Positions 47,770 through 55,925 of a DNA stretch of 64,000 nucleotides are shown here, in pieces (the stretch's first letter is position 1; every line of letters starts with the position of its first letter). The DNA is from EW11 sp035765635 (GTDB lineage Bacteria; Verrucomicrobiota; Verrucomicrobiia; Opitutales; Opitutaceae). The stretch covers positions 62,001 to 126,000 of the forward strand of contig DASTWZ010000010.1 in the NCBI GenBank assembly GCA_035765635.1. Direction: 5' to 3'. The notes below the pieces were generated by a model that saw nothing but the letters and a program-made list of their open reading frames with translations, searched no databases and was not told where the DNA came from. The position numbers were made by a program, and so were the translations under genes.

Positions 47770-48447
47770 TTATCCCTCGTAAGCCGGGTTGCTCTTCTTC
47801 GTCGCGTTGTGCAGCGCCAGGACGAAGGCCTTCATCTTCGCGTGATCCTTGACGCCCGGCGAAGCCTCGATGCCGCTGTTGACATCGACGAAATTCGCAC
47901 CGGTCGCAGCGATGGCCGCTCCGATATTTTCCGGGTTCAATCCGCCCGCGAGAATCCACGTCGGTCGCGTATATTTTTCCTTCAACAGGACAAATTCGCC
48001 CCAATCACTGGTCTGACCCGTGCCGCCAAACACGCCCGGGTTGTAGGAGTCGTAGAGGATCGTCGAGGCTAGAGGGAAAAACGCCGGATCGACCGGCACG
48101 CCGGGAGGGACCCGCGGCGCAAACCAGACTTTGTCGTTGGGAATCGCGTCGGACCAGAGCGCGATCTGGAAAAACGGCGTATCGATCGGAAAATGCAGCT
48201 GCACGTAATCGAAGCCCGCCTCGATGAGCATCGGCAGATCTTCGACGTTTGGCTCGACGACGACGGCGACCTTTTTGCGCGTTTCAGGGAGCCGCGAGCG
48301 CATCGCCTTGAACGCCTCGAGCTGAAGGTAGCGCGGCGACTTCGGATACAGGATGAACCCCAGATAGTCGGCGCCGCACGCGTCAGCGGCTTCCGCATCG
48401 ACCAATGACGTGAGACCGCAAATCTTGAATCGGGTACCGTTGATCAT
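47770..48447 (-). CDS. trpF: Phosphoribosylanthranilate isomerase
   Basis: A 225-residue (beta/alpha)8 enzyme of tryptophan synthesis (Amadori rearrangement of PRA to CdRP). The catalytic Cys is in KICGLTSLVDAEAA, with GADYLGFILYPKSPRY next; the general-acid Asp is in ILYDSYNPGVFGGTGQTSDW; phosphate-binding loops are LAGGLNPENI and FVDVNSGIEASPG (VDVSSG variant). Length is normal. No other trp gene is adjacent. It lies 43 bp downstream of the DegT aminotransferase gene on the same strand. Confidence 0.95.
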   Translation of the reverse strand: MINGTRFKICGLTSLVDAEAADACGADYLGFILYPKSPRYLQLEAFKAMRSRLPETRKKVAVVVEPNVEDLPMLIEAGFDYVQLHFPIDTPFFQIALWSDAIPNDKVWFAPRVPPGVPVDPAFFPLASTILYDSYNPGVFGGTGQTSDWGEFVLLKEKYTRPTWILAGGLNPENIGAAIAATGANFVDVNSGIEASPGVKDHAKMKAFVLALHNATKKSNPAYEG

Positions 48448-48490
48448 CCAGGGGTGTTTTCCGTCAGTACGAAGAACGCAGCGTGTTTCG

Positions 48491-49585
48491 TCAAAAGGAG
48501 TTTACAGACTTTATCACGTGTTCGACCTGCTCGTCCGTCAGCTCCGGAAAGATCGGCAAACTCACACACGTGGCGCAGGCTTTCTCGGCAATTGGCAGGG
48601 AACCTGGCTGGAGACCGGCGTCGGCGTAGCATTTTTGCAGATGCAACGGAACGGGATAAATCAGGTCGGTGCCGACGTCGTGCTTCTGCAGATGCTCGCG
48701 TAGCGCATCCCGGCGCGGATGGCGCACGGTGAATTGGTGAAACACCGATTGGCCATAGTCCGGCTGCTCGGGCAAAACCAAGTCGGCGAGATGCAGCTGC
48801 TGCAAATAGCGTTTGGCAATCTGCTGACGCCGCGCGTTCCAGCCAGCGAGATGAGGGAGTTTGACGTTCAGCACCGCGCCTTGAAATCCATCCATGCGGA
48901 AGTTCCCGCCGACGATATCATGATAATAGCGACGATCGGAACCGTGAACGCGGATGTGTCGTGCTTTTGTGAATACAGCGTCGTCTTTCGCGACAAGCGC
49001 TCCGCCCTCGCCGCAGCCGCCGAGATTTTTTGTCGGATAGAAACTGAACGTTCCGACTTCACCAAACGTGCCGACGGGTTGACCGCGATATTTTGCGCCG
49101 ACAGCCTGCGCGCAGTCTTCGATCACAAACAAATTGTGCCGGCGTGCGACCGCCATGATTTCATCCATGCGCGCCGGTTGGCCGAAGAGATGGACGACGA
49201 TCAGGCCACGCGTGCGCGGCGTGATCGCGGCTTCGAGCTTGGCGGGATCGAGATTGAACGTGCCCTCCTCGATATCGACGAAACGCGGCGTGGCGCCGAC
49301 ATAGCTGATGCCCCAGGCCGAGGAGATGAAGGTGAAAGGAGGAACGATCACTTCATCGCCCGGCTTGAAGCCCGCGATCATGCAGGCGATGTGAAGCGGA
49401 GACGTGCCGCTGTTCAGAGCCAGCGCGCGCGGATAGCCCAGCGTGGCCGAGAAATTCTTTTCGAAGTCCTCGACGTCTTTTCCCAGGCAAAACCGATTCG
49501 CGTCGTAGGTCGCGGTCAGCGCCGCGAGAGCCTGCTCGCGGATGGCTTTGTGTTGGAGCGATAGATCAAGAAAAGGAACGCGCAT
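48491..49585 (-). CDS. DegT/DnrJ/EryC1/StrS-family PLP aminotransferase
   Basis: A 364-residue sugar aminotransferase type. It opens VPFLDLSLQHKAIREQAL, has LALNSGTSPLHIACMIAGFK (cofactor phosphate), EVIVPPFTFISSAWGISYVG, VIEDCAQAVGAKYRGQPVGT (Asp to pyridine N) and the PLP lysine in FSFYPTKNLGGCGEGGALV. It transfers an amino group from glutamate to a nucleotide-linked keto sugar, usually for surface glycans or antibiotics. No sugar-nucleotide genes are adjacent, so the product is unknown. Upstream 153 bp hold no recognisable element. Confidence 0.92.
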   Translation of the reverse strand: MRVPFLDLSLQHKAIREQALAALTATYDANRFCLGKDVEDFEKNFSATLGYPRALALNSGTSPLHIACMIAGFKPGDEVIVPPFTFISSAWGISYVGATPRFVDIEEGTFNLDPAKLEAAITPRTRGLIVVHLFGQPARMDEIMAVARRHNLFVIEDCAQAVGAKYRGQPVGTFGEVGTFSFYPTKNLGGCGEGGALVAKDDAVFTKARHIRVHGSDRRYYHDIVGGNFRMDGFQGAVLNVKLPHLAGWNARRQQIAKRYLQQLHLADLVLPEQPDYGQSVFHQFTVRHPRRDALREHLQKHDVGTDLIYPVPLHLQKCYADAGLQPGSLPIAEKACATCVSLPIFPELTDEQVEHVIKSVNSF

Positions 49586-49738
49586 GACGGTGACTCAGGA
49601 GAGACGTTAGAATTGAAATTGAATGATCGAGGAAAAACAGCGATTGGGACTGCTCTGCGATGGTTGGCCTGACCTTACAATCGAACTACGATTCTTAAGA
49701 TCGAGGCAGTGGCGTTGGAATTATCGCGCGTGGATGCC

Positions 49739-51271
49739 TCAGCGGTTTGCCAGCTTCTCCACCAACGCTTCAATGAGGGCGTCGAGACCGGGCGATTTCG
49801 CCTCGAAACCGATGGGGATGCTAAACTCCTTCATGGTCGCGCTGGTTTGCGGGCCAATGCTGCCGGCGAGTGGACGTTTGGCTTCCGGACCGAGTTGGAG
49901 CGACTTGGCTTGCGCGGCGAAACTTTCGACGGCGGACGAACTCGCGTAGAGAATCGCGTCGGCGCCGCGCTGGCGAAAATCGTCCGCGGTCGGATCGGCC
50001 GAGAGGTCGGTCTTGCTGGTTTCGTAGACCGGAAGGGTGTCCACGATGGCGCGAGCGTCTTCGAGTTTCGTCACGAGTGTGTCGCGGTTTTGGTTACCCG
50101 TGACGACGAGCACCTTCCCGCTGTCGAGACTGCCCGTTTCGATGAGTTTTTCGGCGAGCGCTTCGGCCGTGGCGATGGGCGGCATGCATTCCACCTTGAT
50201 GTGGTGCTCGCGAATTACTTTCGCGGTCGCCTCGCCCACGCAGGCGAAGCGCAGCAGGCCGAGGGAGCGAATGTCGTCGAAAATGCGACGCACTTCCTCG
50301 AAGAAAATTTTCGCGCCGTTCGGGCTGGTGAAAATGACCCAGTCGTAACTGCCGAGTTCGAGAAAGGCGTCCGCGAGAACCTGCAGATCGACTTTCTTGG
50401 AGACCTTGATGAGAGGCAGCTCGATCACTTCCGCGCCGAGCGCCTCCAGTTTTTCGCGGAGTGCGCTCCCCTGCTCGCGCGTGCGCGTGATGGCGATGCG
50501 GCGACCGAAGAGCGGCAAATGCTCGAACCAGTCGATCTGCTCGTGGGAGCGGACGACTTCGCCGATGAAAATGATCGCGGGCGATCCCAGTTTTTCTTTT
50601 TCGACCAGGTCAGGCAGTGTCGTGACGTTCCCCGCCACGCTTCGCTGACGACCCAGGGAGGCCCACTGCACGACGGCTGCGGGTGTGTCGGGGGAAAGGC
50701 CGCCGGCGATCAATTCGGTCAGGATGAAGCGCAGATGCCCCATGCCCATGTAGATCGCGAACGTCGTATTTTTCAGCGAACCGTAGCTGCGCCAGTCGAC
50801 CTGGAGTTCGTGTTTTTTCGGGTCTTCGTGGCCGGTGAGAAAGATCAGCGCCGAACTCGTGTTGCGATGCGTCAGAGGGATGCCCGCGTAGGCGCCGGCG
50901 GCGAGCGCGGCGGTGATGCCGGGAACGACCGCGAAACGAATGCCATCGCGCGCGAGGGTGCGCGCTTCCTCGCCGCCGCGACCGAAGACGAACGGATCAC
51001 CGCCCTTGAGGCGCACGACGCGTTTGCCCTCTTTCGCTTTCCGGACGAGCAGGGCTTCGATGTCGGCCTGGGGCAACGCGTGGAAGCCGGCCTTTTTTCC
51101 GACGTAGATCTGTTCGCAATCTGGCCGGCAGCTTTGCAACAGGTCGGGATGCACGAGGTAGTCAAAGATGAGAACGTCCGCCTGCTCGATGAGTTCGCGG
51201 GCGCGAAACGTGACGAGCCCTAGATCACCTGGACCAGCGCCAACGAGATAAACGATACCGGCGGAAGACAT
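49739..51271 (-). CDS. cobA-hemD: Fusion of uroporphyrinogen-III C-methyltransferase and uroporphyrinogen-III synthase
   Basis: A 510-residue bifunctional tetrapyrrole enzyme. Residues 1-250 are the SUMT/CobA domain: IVYLVGAGPGDLGLVTFRA, VRLKGGDPFVFGRGGEEA, VVPGITAALAAGAYAGIPLT and the late IFIGEVV. It makes precorrin-2, the branch to sirohaem and cobalamin. Residues about 262-510 are HemD with RIAITRTREQGSALREKL and DAILYASSSAVESFAAQ, cyclising hydroxymethylbilane to uroporphyrinogen III. ATG 51271 (MSSAGIVYLV) is chosen over the open upstream frame. HemC, which makes its substrate, lies upstream on the same strand, with a 424-bp gap holding a family A element in between. Confidence 0.95.
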   Translation of the reverse strand: MSSAGIVYLVGAGPGDLGLVTFRARELIEQADVLIFDYLVHPDLLQSCRPDCEQIYVGKKAGFHALPQADIEALLVRKAKEGKRVVRLKGGDPFVFGRGGEEARTLARDGIRFAVVPGITAALAAGAYAGIPLTHRNTSSALIFLTGHEDPKKHELQVDWRSYGSLKNTTFAIYMGMGHLRFILTELIAGGLSPDTPAAVVQWASLGRQRSVAGNVTTLPDLVEKEKLGSPAIIFIGEVVRSHEQIDWFEHLPLFGRRIAITRTREQGSALREKLEALGAEVIELPLIKVSKKVDLQVLADAFLELGSYDWVIFTSPNGAKIFFEEVRRIFDDIRSLGLLRFACVGEATAKVIREHHIKVECMPPIATAEALAEKLIETGSLDSGKVLVVTGNQNRDTLVTKLEDARAIVDTLPVYETSKTDLSADPTADDFRQRGADAILYASSSAVESFAAQAKSLQLGPEAKRPLAGSIGPQTSATMKEFSIPIGFEAKSPGLDALIEALVEKLANR

Positions 51272-51403
51272 GAGTGGTTCAACATGAGCCGAGGGCCACC
51301 GGGTGCGCAATAATGGATCGCGAGGGTGCAGGCAGGCGCCACCGGGTGTGGAGCACGAAACGGAGGCGTTTCAACGGAGGCGTCTCGCTTGCGCTCGACG
51401 TCA

Positions 51404-51551
51404 ATGCCGGCGAGGACGCCAGCGCTCCCAGTCGCAAGCGTGTTGATTGCGCTCGCCGTGCCGACATCGACGAGACGCCGACGCTCGGCCGCCGGAGTGC
51501 GCCTTTCCAAGGCGCAGGAGGCACTGGGAGCGCTGGCGTCCACGCCGGCAT
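51404..51551. repeat. Family A element, copy 2
   Basis: Arms 51404-51430 and 51525-51551 match the arms of copy 1 at 5255-5413, with one mismatch in the right arm; internal words CGACATCGACGAGACGCCGA and GCGCCTTTCCAAGGCGCAGG are also shared. Further outside are weaker opposed words GCGTCTCGCTTGC and GCAAGCGGCGAGACGC. It sits in the 51272-51695 gap between hemC and cobA-hemD; the remainder of that gap shows no gene. Confidence 0.8.
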
Positions 51552-51695
51552 CAAGGTCACGTGCAAGCGGCGAGACGCTCGCACTCCAATATATATTTAT
51601 CTCCGCGAAAGAGGCTTGCCGGCTCTAGCTCTATAAACGTCCCCCGAGCGATCAGCGCCTCGCTCGCTCCTCCCCCTAGCTCGCACCCCACCAAC

Positions 51696-52562
51696 CTACC
51701 CGCTCCGAAACCCCAAATCCTTCAGCATCCGCCGCGCCGTGTCCGCCGGCGTAGCAAAATCATCAGCCGACAGCGGCAAACTCCGCAGCCCGGCTTCCTC
51801 GTGAAAAAAATAAAGCGTGTCGTGCGCGGCATGGACGCCCAGCGCCGTGTGACACCCGCCGCCGAGCTGAGTCTGAAATGCGCGTTCGAGATTCACCGAG
51901 CGTGCGGTCGGTTCATCGAAGACGCCGGCAAATCGTCCGGCCTCGCCGGCCCGGCATTGCACGGCGATCGCGGCCTGCCCGACGGCTGGAACCATGTACT
52001 CGAAGCCGAGCGAATGAAATTCCGTGCCGGGCCAGTTGCCGATTTTCAGGCGGTTCAATCCCGCCGCGGCCAGGATCGTTGCGTCCGCTACGCGGTCGGC
52101 GCCGATCTTGCGCAGACGGGTGTCGACGTTGCCGCGAATTTCCGTGAATTTCGCGTCGGGAAAAAGCATCGCGATCTGCAGGCGGCGGCGCGGACTGCTC
52201 GTTGCGATGGTCGCGGGTTTTTTCACGCCCGCGTGCAGCACCAAAACATCGCGCGGATCCTCGCGTTGCAGATAGCCGGCGATCGCGAGTGAAGCCGCCA
52301 TCTCGCCGGGCAAATCCTTCGTGCTGTGCACGGCTACATCGGCCTCGCCGCGCTCGACCGCGTGCTCGAGTTCGCTCGTGAAAAGTCCTTTGCCGCCTCT
52401 GCTTTCCAGCGACCACTCGGTCTGCTTGTCGCCGGTCGTGACGATCTTCAGCAGTTCGGTTTCCACCCCGAGTTTCTCGCGCAGCCTCGCTGCGACCATT
52501 TCCGTTTGCGCGAGCGCGAGCGGACTTTTCCGAGTGGCGAGAATGATTTTTGGTGAACTCAC
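51696..52562 (-). CDS. hemC: Hydroxymethylbilane synthase (porphobilinogen deaminase)
   Basis: A 288-residue enzyme joining four porphobilinogen units. It starts at GTG 52562 (MSSPKIILATRKSPLALAQT), which is the family start; the longer frame upstream runs into family D repeat sequence. Blocks: TTGDKQTEW, GLFTSELEHAVERGEADVAV, HSTKDLP (catalytic Asp region follows), SSPRRRLQIA (Arg cluster for pyrrole carboxylates) and the dipyrromethane cofactor Cys in LGGGCHTALGV. Length is slightly short at the C-terminus but complete. First gene of a tetrapyrrole pair with cobA-hemD. Confidence 0.95.
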   Translation of the reverse strand: MSSPKIILATRKSPLALAQTEMVAARLREKLGVETELLKIVTTGDKQTEWSLESRGGKGLFTSELEHAVERGEADVAVHSTKDLPGEMAASLAIAGYLQREDPRDVLVLHAGVKKPATIATSSPRRRLQIAMLFPDAKFTEIRGNVDTRLRKIGADRVADATILAAAGLNRLKIGNWPGTEFHSLGFEYMVPAVGQAAIAVQCRAGEAGRFAGVFDEPTARSVNLERAFQTQLGGGCHTALGVHAAHDTLYFFHEEAGLRSLPLSADDFATPADTARRMLKDLGFRSG

Positions 52563-52637
52563 GGCAGCGAAAAGAAGGACCAAACCTTGCCCACGAAATT
52601 CGAAGTTGAAAGAGCGGAGTTCGGGACTGAGGTGGTC

Positions 52638-52863
52638 GCCCACGAATCACACGAAGAACACGAAACACTTCAGAACTTTTCCCACGGAATACACGGAAAA
52701 CACGGAAATGAAACAGATGCTCAGACCGCCCAACCTTCAGTGATCGGCCTGTCTTGGTCTTCTTGCACCTCACAATTTCGCACAGAAATTTCTAACCTTT
52801 CCGTGTCTTCCGTGTATTCCGTCGGAAATTTCTGCGTTCGTGTGCTTCGTGTGATTCGTGGGC
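52638..52863. repeat. Family D inverted repeat between ilvC and hemC
   Basis: Left arm 52638-52711 contains CACGAATCACACGAAGAACA and CACGGAATACACGGAAAACA words. The right arm 52798-52863 holds the reverse complements in mirrored order (TTTCCGTGTCTTCCGTGTAT ... TTCGTGTGATTCGTGGGC). Each arm is itself a short direct repeat. The right arm ends 6 bp from the ilvC terminator. The enclosing 367-bp gap (52563-52929) has no gene. Confidence 0.78.
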
Positions 52864-52868
52864 CCAAT

Positions 52869-52902
52869 AAAAAAAACCGCCAACGAGCGAACTCGTCGGC
52901 GG
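52869..52902 (-). terminator. Rho-independent terminator of ilvC
   Basis: Minus strand CCGCCGACGAG-TTCG-CTCGTTGGCGG (one G-T wobble, stable TTCG tetraloop) followed by eight T residues, 28 bp after the ilvC stop. Confidence 0.9.
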
Positions 52903-52929
52903 CTTGGAAGTGTCGTCAGTGACGTGGGC

Positions 52930-53955
52930 TCAGTAGGCGGCCTGCACGCCCTTGATATTCTTCTTGGCCATCCAGGGCATCATGCCGCGGAGGCGCGTGC
53001 CGGTGGCTTCGATCGGGTGCTTGGCGCCGTCGTTGAGCAGCTTGTTGTATTTCTTCAAGCCGCTCTTGTATTCGGCGACCCATTCCTTGGTGAACTGGCC
53101 GCTCTGGATTTCCTTCAAGATACGTTTCATTTCCTTCTTCGTATCTTTGTTCACGACGCGCGGACCGCGGGTGATGTCGCCGTATTTGGCGGTTTCGGAA
53201 ATCGAGAAACGCATGCCCGCGATGCCCGACTCGTACATCAGGTCACAGATCAGCTTCAGCTCGTGGAGGCACTCGAAATACGCCATCTCGGGCTGATAGC
53301 CGGCTTCGACCAACGTTTCGAAACCCGCCTGGACGAGAGCGCTCGCGCCGCCGCAGAGAACGGCCTGTTCGCCGAAGAGATCGGTCTCGGTCTCTTCCTT
53401 GAAAGAGGTTTCGAGCACGCCAGCGCGGGTGGAGCCGATACCCTTGGCCCAGGCGAGCGCGGTCTTCTTCGCTTTTTTCGATTTGTCCTGCGCAACGGCG
53501 ATCAACGCCGGCATGCCTTTGCCCTCGCTGTACAGGCGGCGCACCATGTGGCCGGGGCCCTTCGGCGCGACCATGATCACGTCGATCTCCGGGTGCAGTT
53601 TGATCAGCTTGAAATGCACGGCGAGACCGTGGCTGAAGAGCAGCGTTTTGCCCTTCGCCAGATTGGGGAGGATGTCCTTGTTGTAGACATCGGCCTGCTT
53701 CATGTCGGGCAAACCGACCATGATGACGTCCGCGCGACGGACCGCTTCCGCGGTGTCGACGACTTCGAAACCGTGTTGCTTGGCGACATCGGCCGATTTG
53801 CTGCCGTTGTAGAGGCCGATGATGACCTTTACGCCGGAGTCCTTGAGATTCAGCGCGTGGGCATGGCCTTGAGAACCGTAGCCGAGCACTGCGACGGTTT
53901 TGTTTTTGAACACGCCAAGATCGGCGTCTTTGTCGGTGTAGACTTTAGCGGGCAT
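52930..53955 (-). CDS. ilvC: Ketol-acid reductoisomerase (class I)
   Basis: A 341-residue NADPH and Mg2+-dependent enzyme of branched-chain amino-acid synthesis, converting acetolactate or acetohydroxybutyrate to dihydroxy acids. The Rossmann loop is VLGYGSQGHAHALNL with the phosphate-binding NGSKSAD after strand 2. The knotted C-domain has the metal ligands in DLFGEQAVLCGG and the E-x3-E of ECLHELKLICDL, followed by GMRFSISETAKYGD. Length fits class I. It is monocistronic, with its own terminator, and 153 bp after ilvN on the same strand. Confidence 0.96.
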   Translation of the reverse strand: MPAKVYTDKDADLGVFKNKTVAVLGYGSQGHAHALNLKDSGVKVIIGLYNGSKSADVAKQHGFEVVDTAEAVRRADVIMVGLPDMKQADVYNKDILPNLAKGKTLLFSHGLAVHFKLIKLHPEIDVIMVAPKGPGHMVRRLYSEGKGMPALIAVAQDKSKKAKKTALAWAKGIGSTRAGVLETSFKEETETDLFGEQAVLCGGASALVQAGFETLVEAGYQPEMAYFECLHELKLICDLMYESGIAGMRFSISETAKYGDITRGPRVVNKDTKKEMKRILKEIQSGQFTKEWVAEYKSGLKKYNKLLNDGAKHPIEATGTRLRGMMPWMAKKNIKGVQAAY

Positions 53956-54057
53956 GGATGTGTGAAAATTTAGATTTAGAATTTATGATGTGACGAAGGA
54001 GCCGAACGTAGTGGCAAACCGAATACAGAACCATTTCGCGGTTCAGTGCTCGTTACC

Positions 54058-54113
54058 CATTCTGCATTCTACATTCTTCCTTCTTCATTAGCTGAACGCG
54101 TCTCGCGTTCAGC
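54058..54113. repeat. Family F arm plus hairpin overlapping the ilvN stop
   Basis: Family F words CATTCTGCATTCTACATTCT (54058-54090) run into the perfect stem GCTGAACGCG-TCT-CGCGTTCAGC (54091-54113). The stem includes the ilvN stop codon (54109-54111). There is no T-run, so this is an RNA 3'-end hairpin rather than a standard terminator. Confidence 0.6.
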
Positions 54114-54579
54114 GTAAAAGCGCCAGTTGACCGGTGCGGGCGAGCTCGATGAGTCCGAAGACCTCGATCAATTTGAGAAACGCGGCGAGTTTGCCCTCGT
54201 CGCCGGTGATTTCGGCGATGAGCGAATCGTGCGCGACGTTGACGATCTTCGCGCGGAAGATGTCGCAGATCTGCATGATCTCGGATCGCGTTTTCGAGTC
54301 GGCCTTGACCTTCACGAGCAGGAGTTCGCGCTGTACAGCCTGACCCTCCTTGAAATCGACGACCTCTACGACATTGACCAGCTTGCGGAGCTGTTTGGTG
54401 ACCATGTCGAGCGCGGCGTCGTCGCCCTTCAGGACGACGGTGATCCGCGACAACGACGAGTCATGCGTTGGAGCTACGTTGAGCGTATCGATGTTGAAGC
54501 CGCGTCCGCTGAACATGCCAGAGACGCGAGCCAAAACGCCGAACTTATTCTCAACGAGAACGGAGATCGTGTGTCGCAT
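54109..54579 (-). CDS. ilvN: Acetolactate synthase small (regulatory) subunit
   Basis: A 156-residue regulatory subunit (also called IlvH). The N-terminal ACT domain is textbook: MRHTISVLVENKFGVLARVS, GMFSGRGFNIDTLNVAPTHD and RITVVLKGDDAALDMVTKQL. It binds valine between dimers and activates and feedback-inhibits the large subunit. The C-terminal half (ELLLVKVKADSKTRSEIMQI) completes the usual two-domain length. The large-subunit gene ilvB is not beside it: upstream lies a tRNA gene. Followed by ilvC at 153 bp. Confidence 0.95.
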   Translation of the reverse strand: MRHTISVLVENKFGVLARVSGMFSGRGFNIDTLNVAPTHDSSLSRITVVLKGDDAALDMVTKQLRKLVNVVEVVDFKEGQAVQRELLLVKVKADSKTRSEIMQICDIFRAKIVNVAHDSLIAEITGDEGKLAAFLKLIEVFGLIELARTGQLALLR

Positions 54580-54719
54580 TAGGGTTTAGGTTGTTGTTGG
54601 GAAAAAAGGGAACCGGACGACTGACGAGGCTGCCGACTGCGAAACTGCCTCACTGAACGGAGTCGCGGCAAAGATGGATCGGCCCGTCTTCGTCCTGCGG
54701 GGCAGGACTTCGACGTGGC

Positions 54720-54753
54720 AGTTTTTGTTCTTGCTGCGCGGCGAACAAAAACT
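54720..54753. other. Long hairpin directly 3' of tRNA-Val
   Basis: AGTTTTTGTTC (54720-54730) and GAACAAAAACT (54743-54753) form a perfect 11-bp stem around a 12-nt GC-rich loop. It touches the 3' CCA end of the tRNA. It may direct 3' processing or act as a weak bidirectional terminator. The gap to ilvN holds nothing else recognised. Confidence 0.5.
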
Positions 54754-54829
54754 GGTGGACGCCGAGGGACTCGAACCCCCGACCCTCTCGGTGTAAACGA
54801 GATGCTCTAACCAACTGAGCTAGGCGTCC
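54753..54829 (-). tRNA. tRNA-Val (anticodon UAC)
   Basis: The minus strand gives a 77-nt cloverleaf. The acceptor stem GGACGCC pairs with GGCGTCC; the D-arm is AGCTCAGTTGGTTAGAGC; the anticodon arm TCTCG-TTTACAC-CGAGA carries anticodon TAC; the T-arm is TCGGGGGTTCGAGTCCCTCG-like with GTTCGAGTC; discriminator A and an encoded CCA end complete it. It reads GUA and, by wobble, other valine codons. It lies between ilvN and asd on the same strand. Confidence 0.95.
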
Positions 54830-54880
54830 GGGCAGAAGGTTCAGCAAAACAATCGGCATGCGGCAGTGACAAGGTTATAT

Positions 54881-55924
54881 TCAAGCCACCGCCACCGAAC
54901 GCTTTGGTTTGAGCAAACCTTCGCGCGCCATCAGTTCCGCATTCTGCACCGCGTTCAGCGCAGCGCCTTTCCAAAGGTTGTCTCCGGAAACGAAGAACGA
55001 GAGGCCGTTGTCCAGCGCGGTGTCGACGCGCAGCCGGCCCACGCCGCACTTCACCTTTTCCGCAAAATCGAGCGGCGTCGGATATTTTTTCTGCGCCGGC
55101 TCGTCCACGAGTTGCGCGCCCTCGAAGGCGGCAATCGCCTCGCGCGCCGCTTCGACGCTCACGGGTTTTTCGAACTCCGCGGAAACCGCGATCGAATGCG
55201 CCCGCACGACGGGAACGCGCACGCAGGTCGCCGACACCTTGAGGTTCGGCAGGCCCATGATCTTGCGGCTCTCGAGCATCATCTTGTGCTCCTCGCCGGT
55301 GTACCCATCCGCGCCGAAAGTATCCACCTGGGGGATACAGTTGAACGCGATCTGATACGGATAAACTTTGTGCGCGATCGCCTCGTCCTTCGCGTAGGCG
55401 TGAACTTGGTCGTCCAACTCGCGCACCGCCTCGGCGCCCGTGCCGGAAACAGATTGATACGTGGCCGCGAAATAACGCTTCAATCCGAAACGTTGATGCA
55501 GCGGCCACAGGCCCATCAGCGTGACGGCAGTCGAGCAATTCGGATTGGCGATCAATCCCTTGTGACGACGGAGTCCCTCCGGATTGATTTCCGGAATCAC
55601 GAGCGGGACGTCGGCGTCCATGCGGTGCACCGAACTCTTGTCGATCACCAGACAACCATCCTTGATTGCATCGGGCGCCAGAGCCCGCGTGACGGAGCCG
55701 CCAGCGGCGAAAAACGCCACGTCCACATCCGCGAAGACACCGGGCTTCGCCTCTTCGATCACGTATTTTTTGCCGAAGCGCTCCACCGTCTTGCCCGCCG
55801 ACCGCGCCGAGGCGAAAAGCCGCAGCGAAGCCATCGGGAAGTTGCGCTCGTGCAAGAGCCTGACGAGCTCTTGACCAACTGCGCCGGTCGCACCGACGAT
55901 ACCTACTGTGAGTGAAGATTTCAC
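54881..55924 (-). CDS. asd: Aspartate-semialdehyde dehydrogenase
   Basis: A 347-residue enzyme reducing aspartyl phosphate to aspartate semialdehyde, the branch point to lysine/DAP, threonine and methionine. It starts at GTG 55924 because the nucleotide loop VGIVGATGAVGQELVRLL begins at residue 7 and no better start exists. The catalytic Cys is in IANPNCSTAVTLMGLWPLH, and the region QSVSGTGAEAVREL and CVRVPVVRAHSIAV holds the substrate Arg and His. Divergent to the L,D-transpeptidase gene, with a single base between start codons. Confidence 0.95.
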   Translation of the reverse strand: MKSSLTVGIVGATGAVGQELVRLLHERNFPMASLRLFASARSAGKTVERFGKKYVIEEAKPGVFADVDVAFFAAGGSVTRALAPDAIKDGCLVIDKSSVHRMDADVPLVIPEINPEGLRRHKGLIANPNCSTAVTLMGLWPLHQRFGLKRYFAATYQSVSGTGAEAVRELDDQVHAYAKDEAIAHKVYPYQIAFNCIPQVDTFGADGYTGEEHKMMLESRKIMGLPNLKVSATCVRVPVVRAHSIAVSAEFEKPVSVEAAREAIAAFEGAQLVDEPAQKKYPTPLDFAEKVKCGVGRLRVDTALDNGLSFFVSGDNLWKGAALNAVQNAELMAREGLLKPKRSVAVA

Positions 55925-55925
55925 G

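Noticed and set aside
52638..52863. Foreign or contaminating low-complexity DNA
   Set aside because: The words look artificial, but they form mirrored inverted arms tightly between bacterial genes, so they are genuine intergenic repeats.
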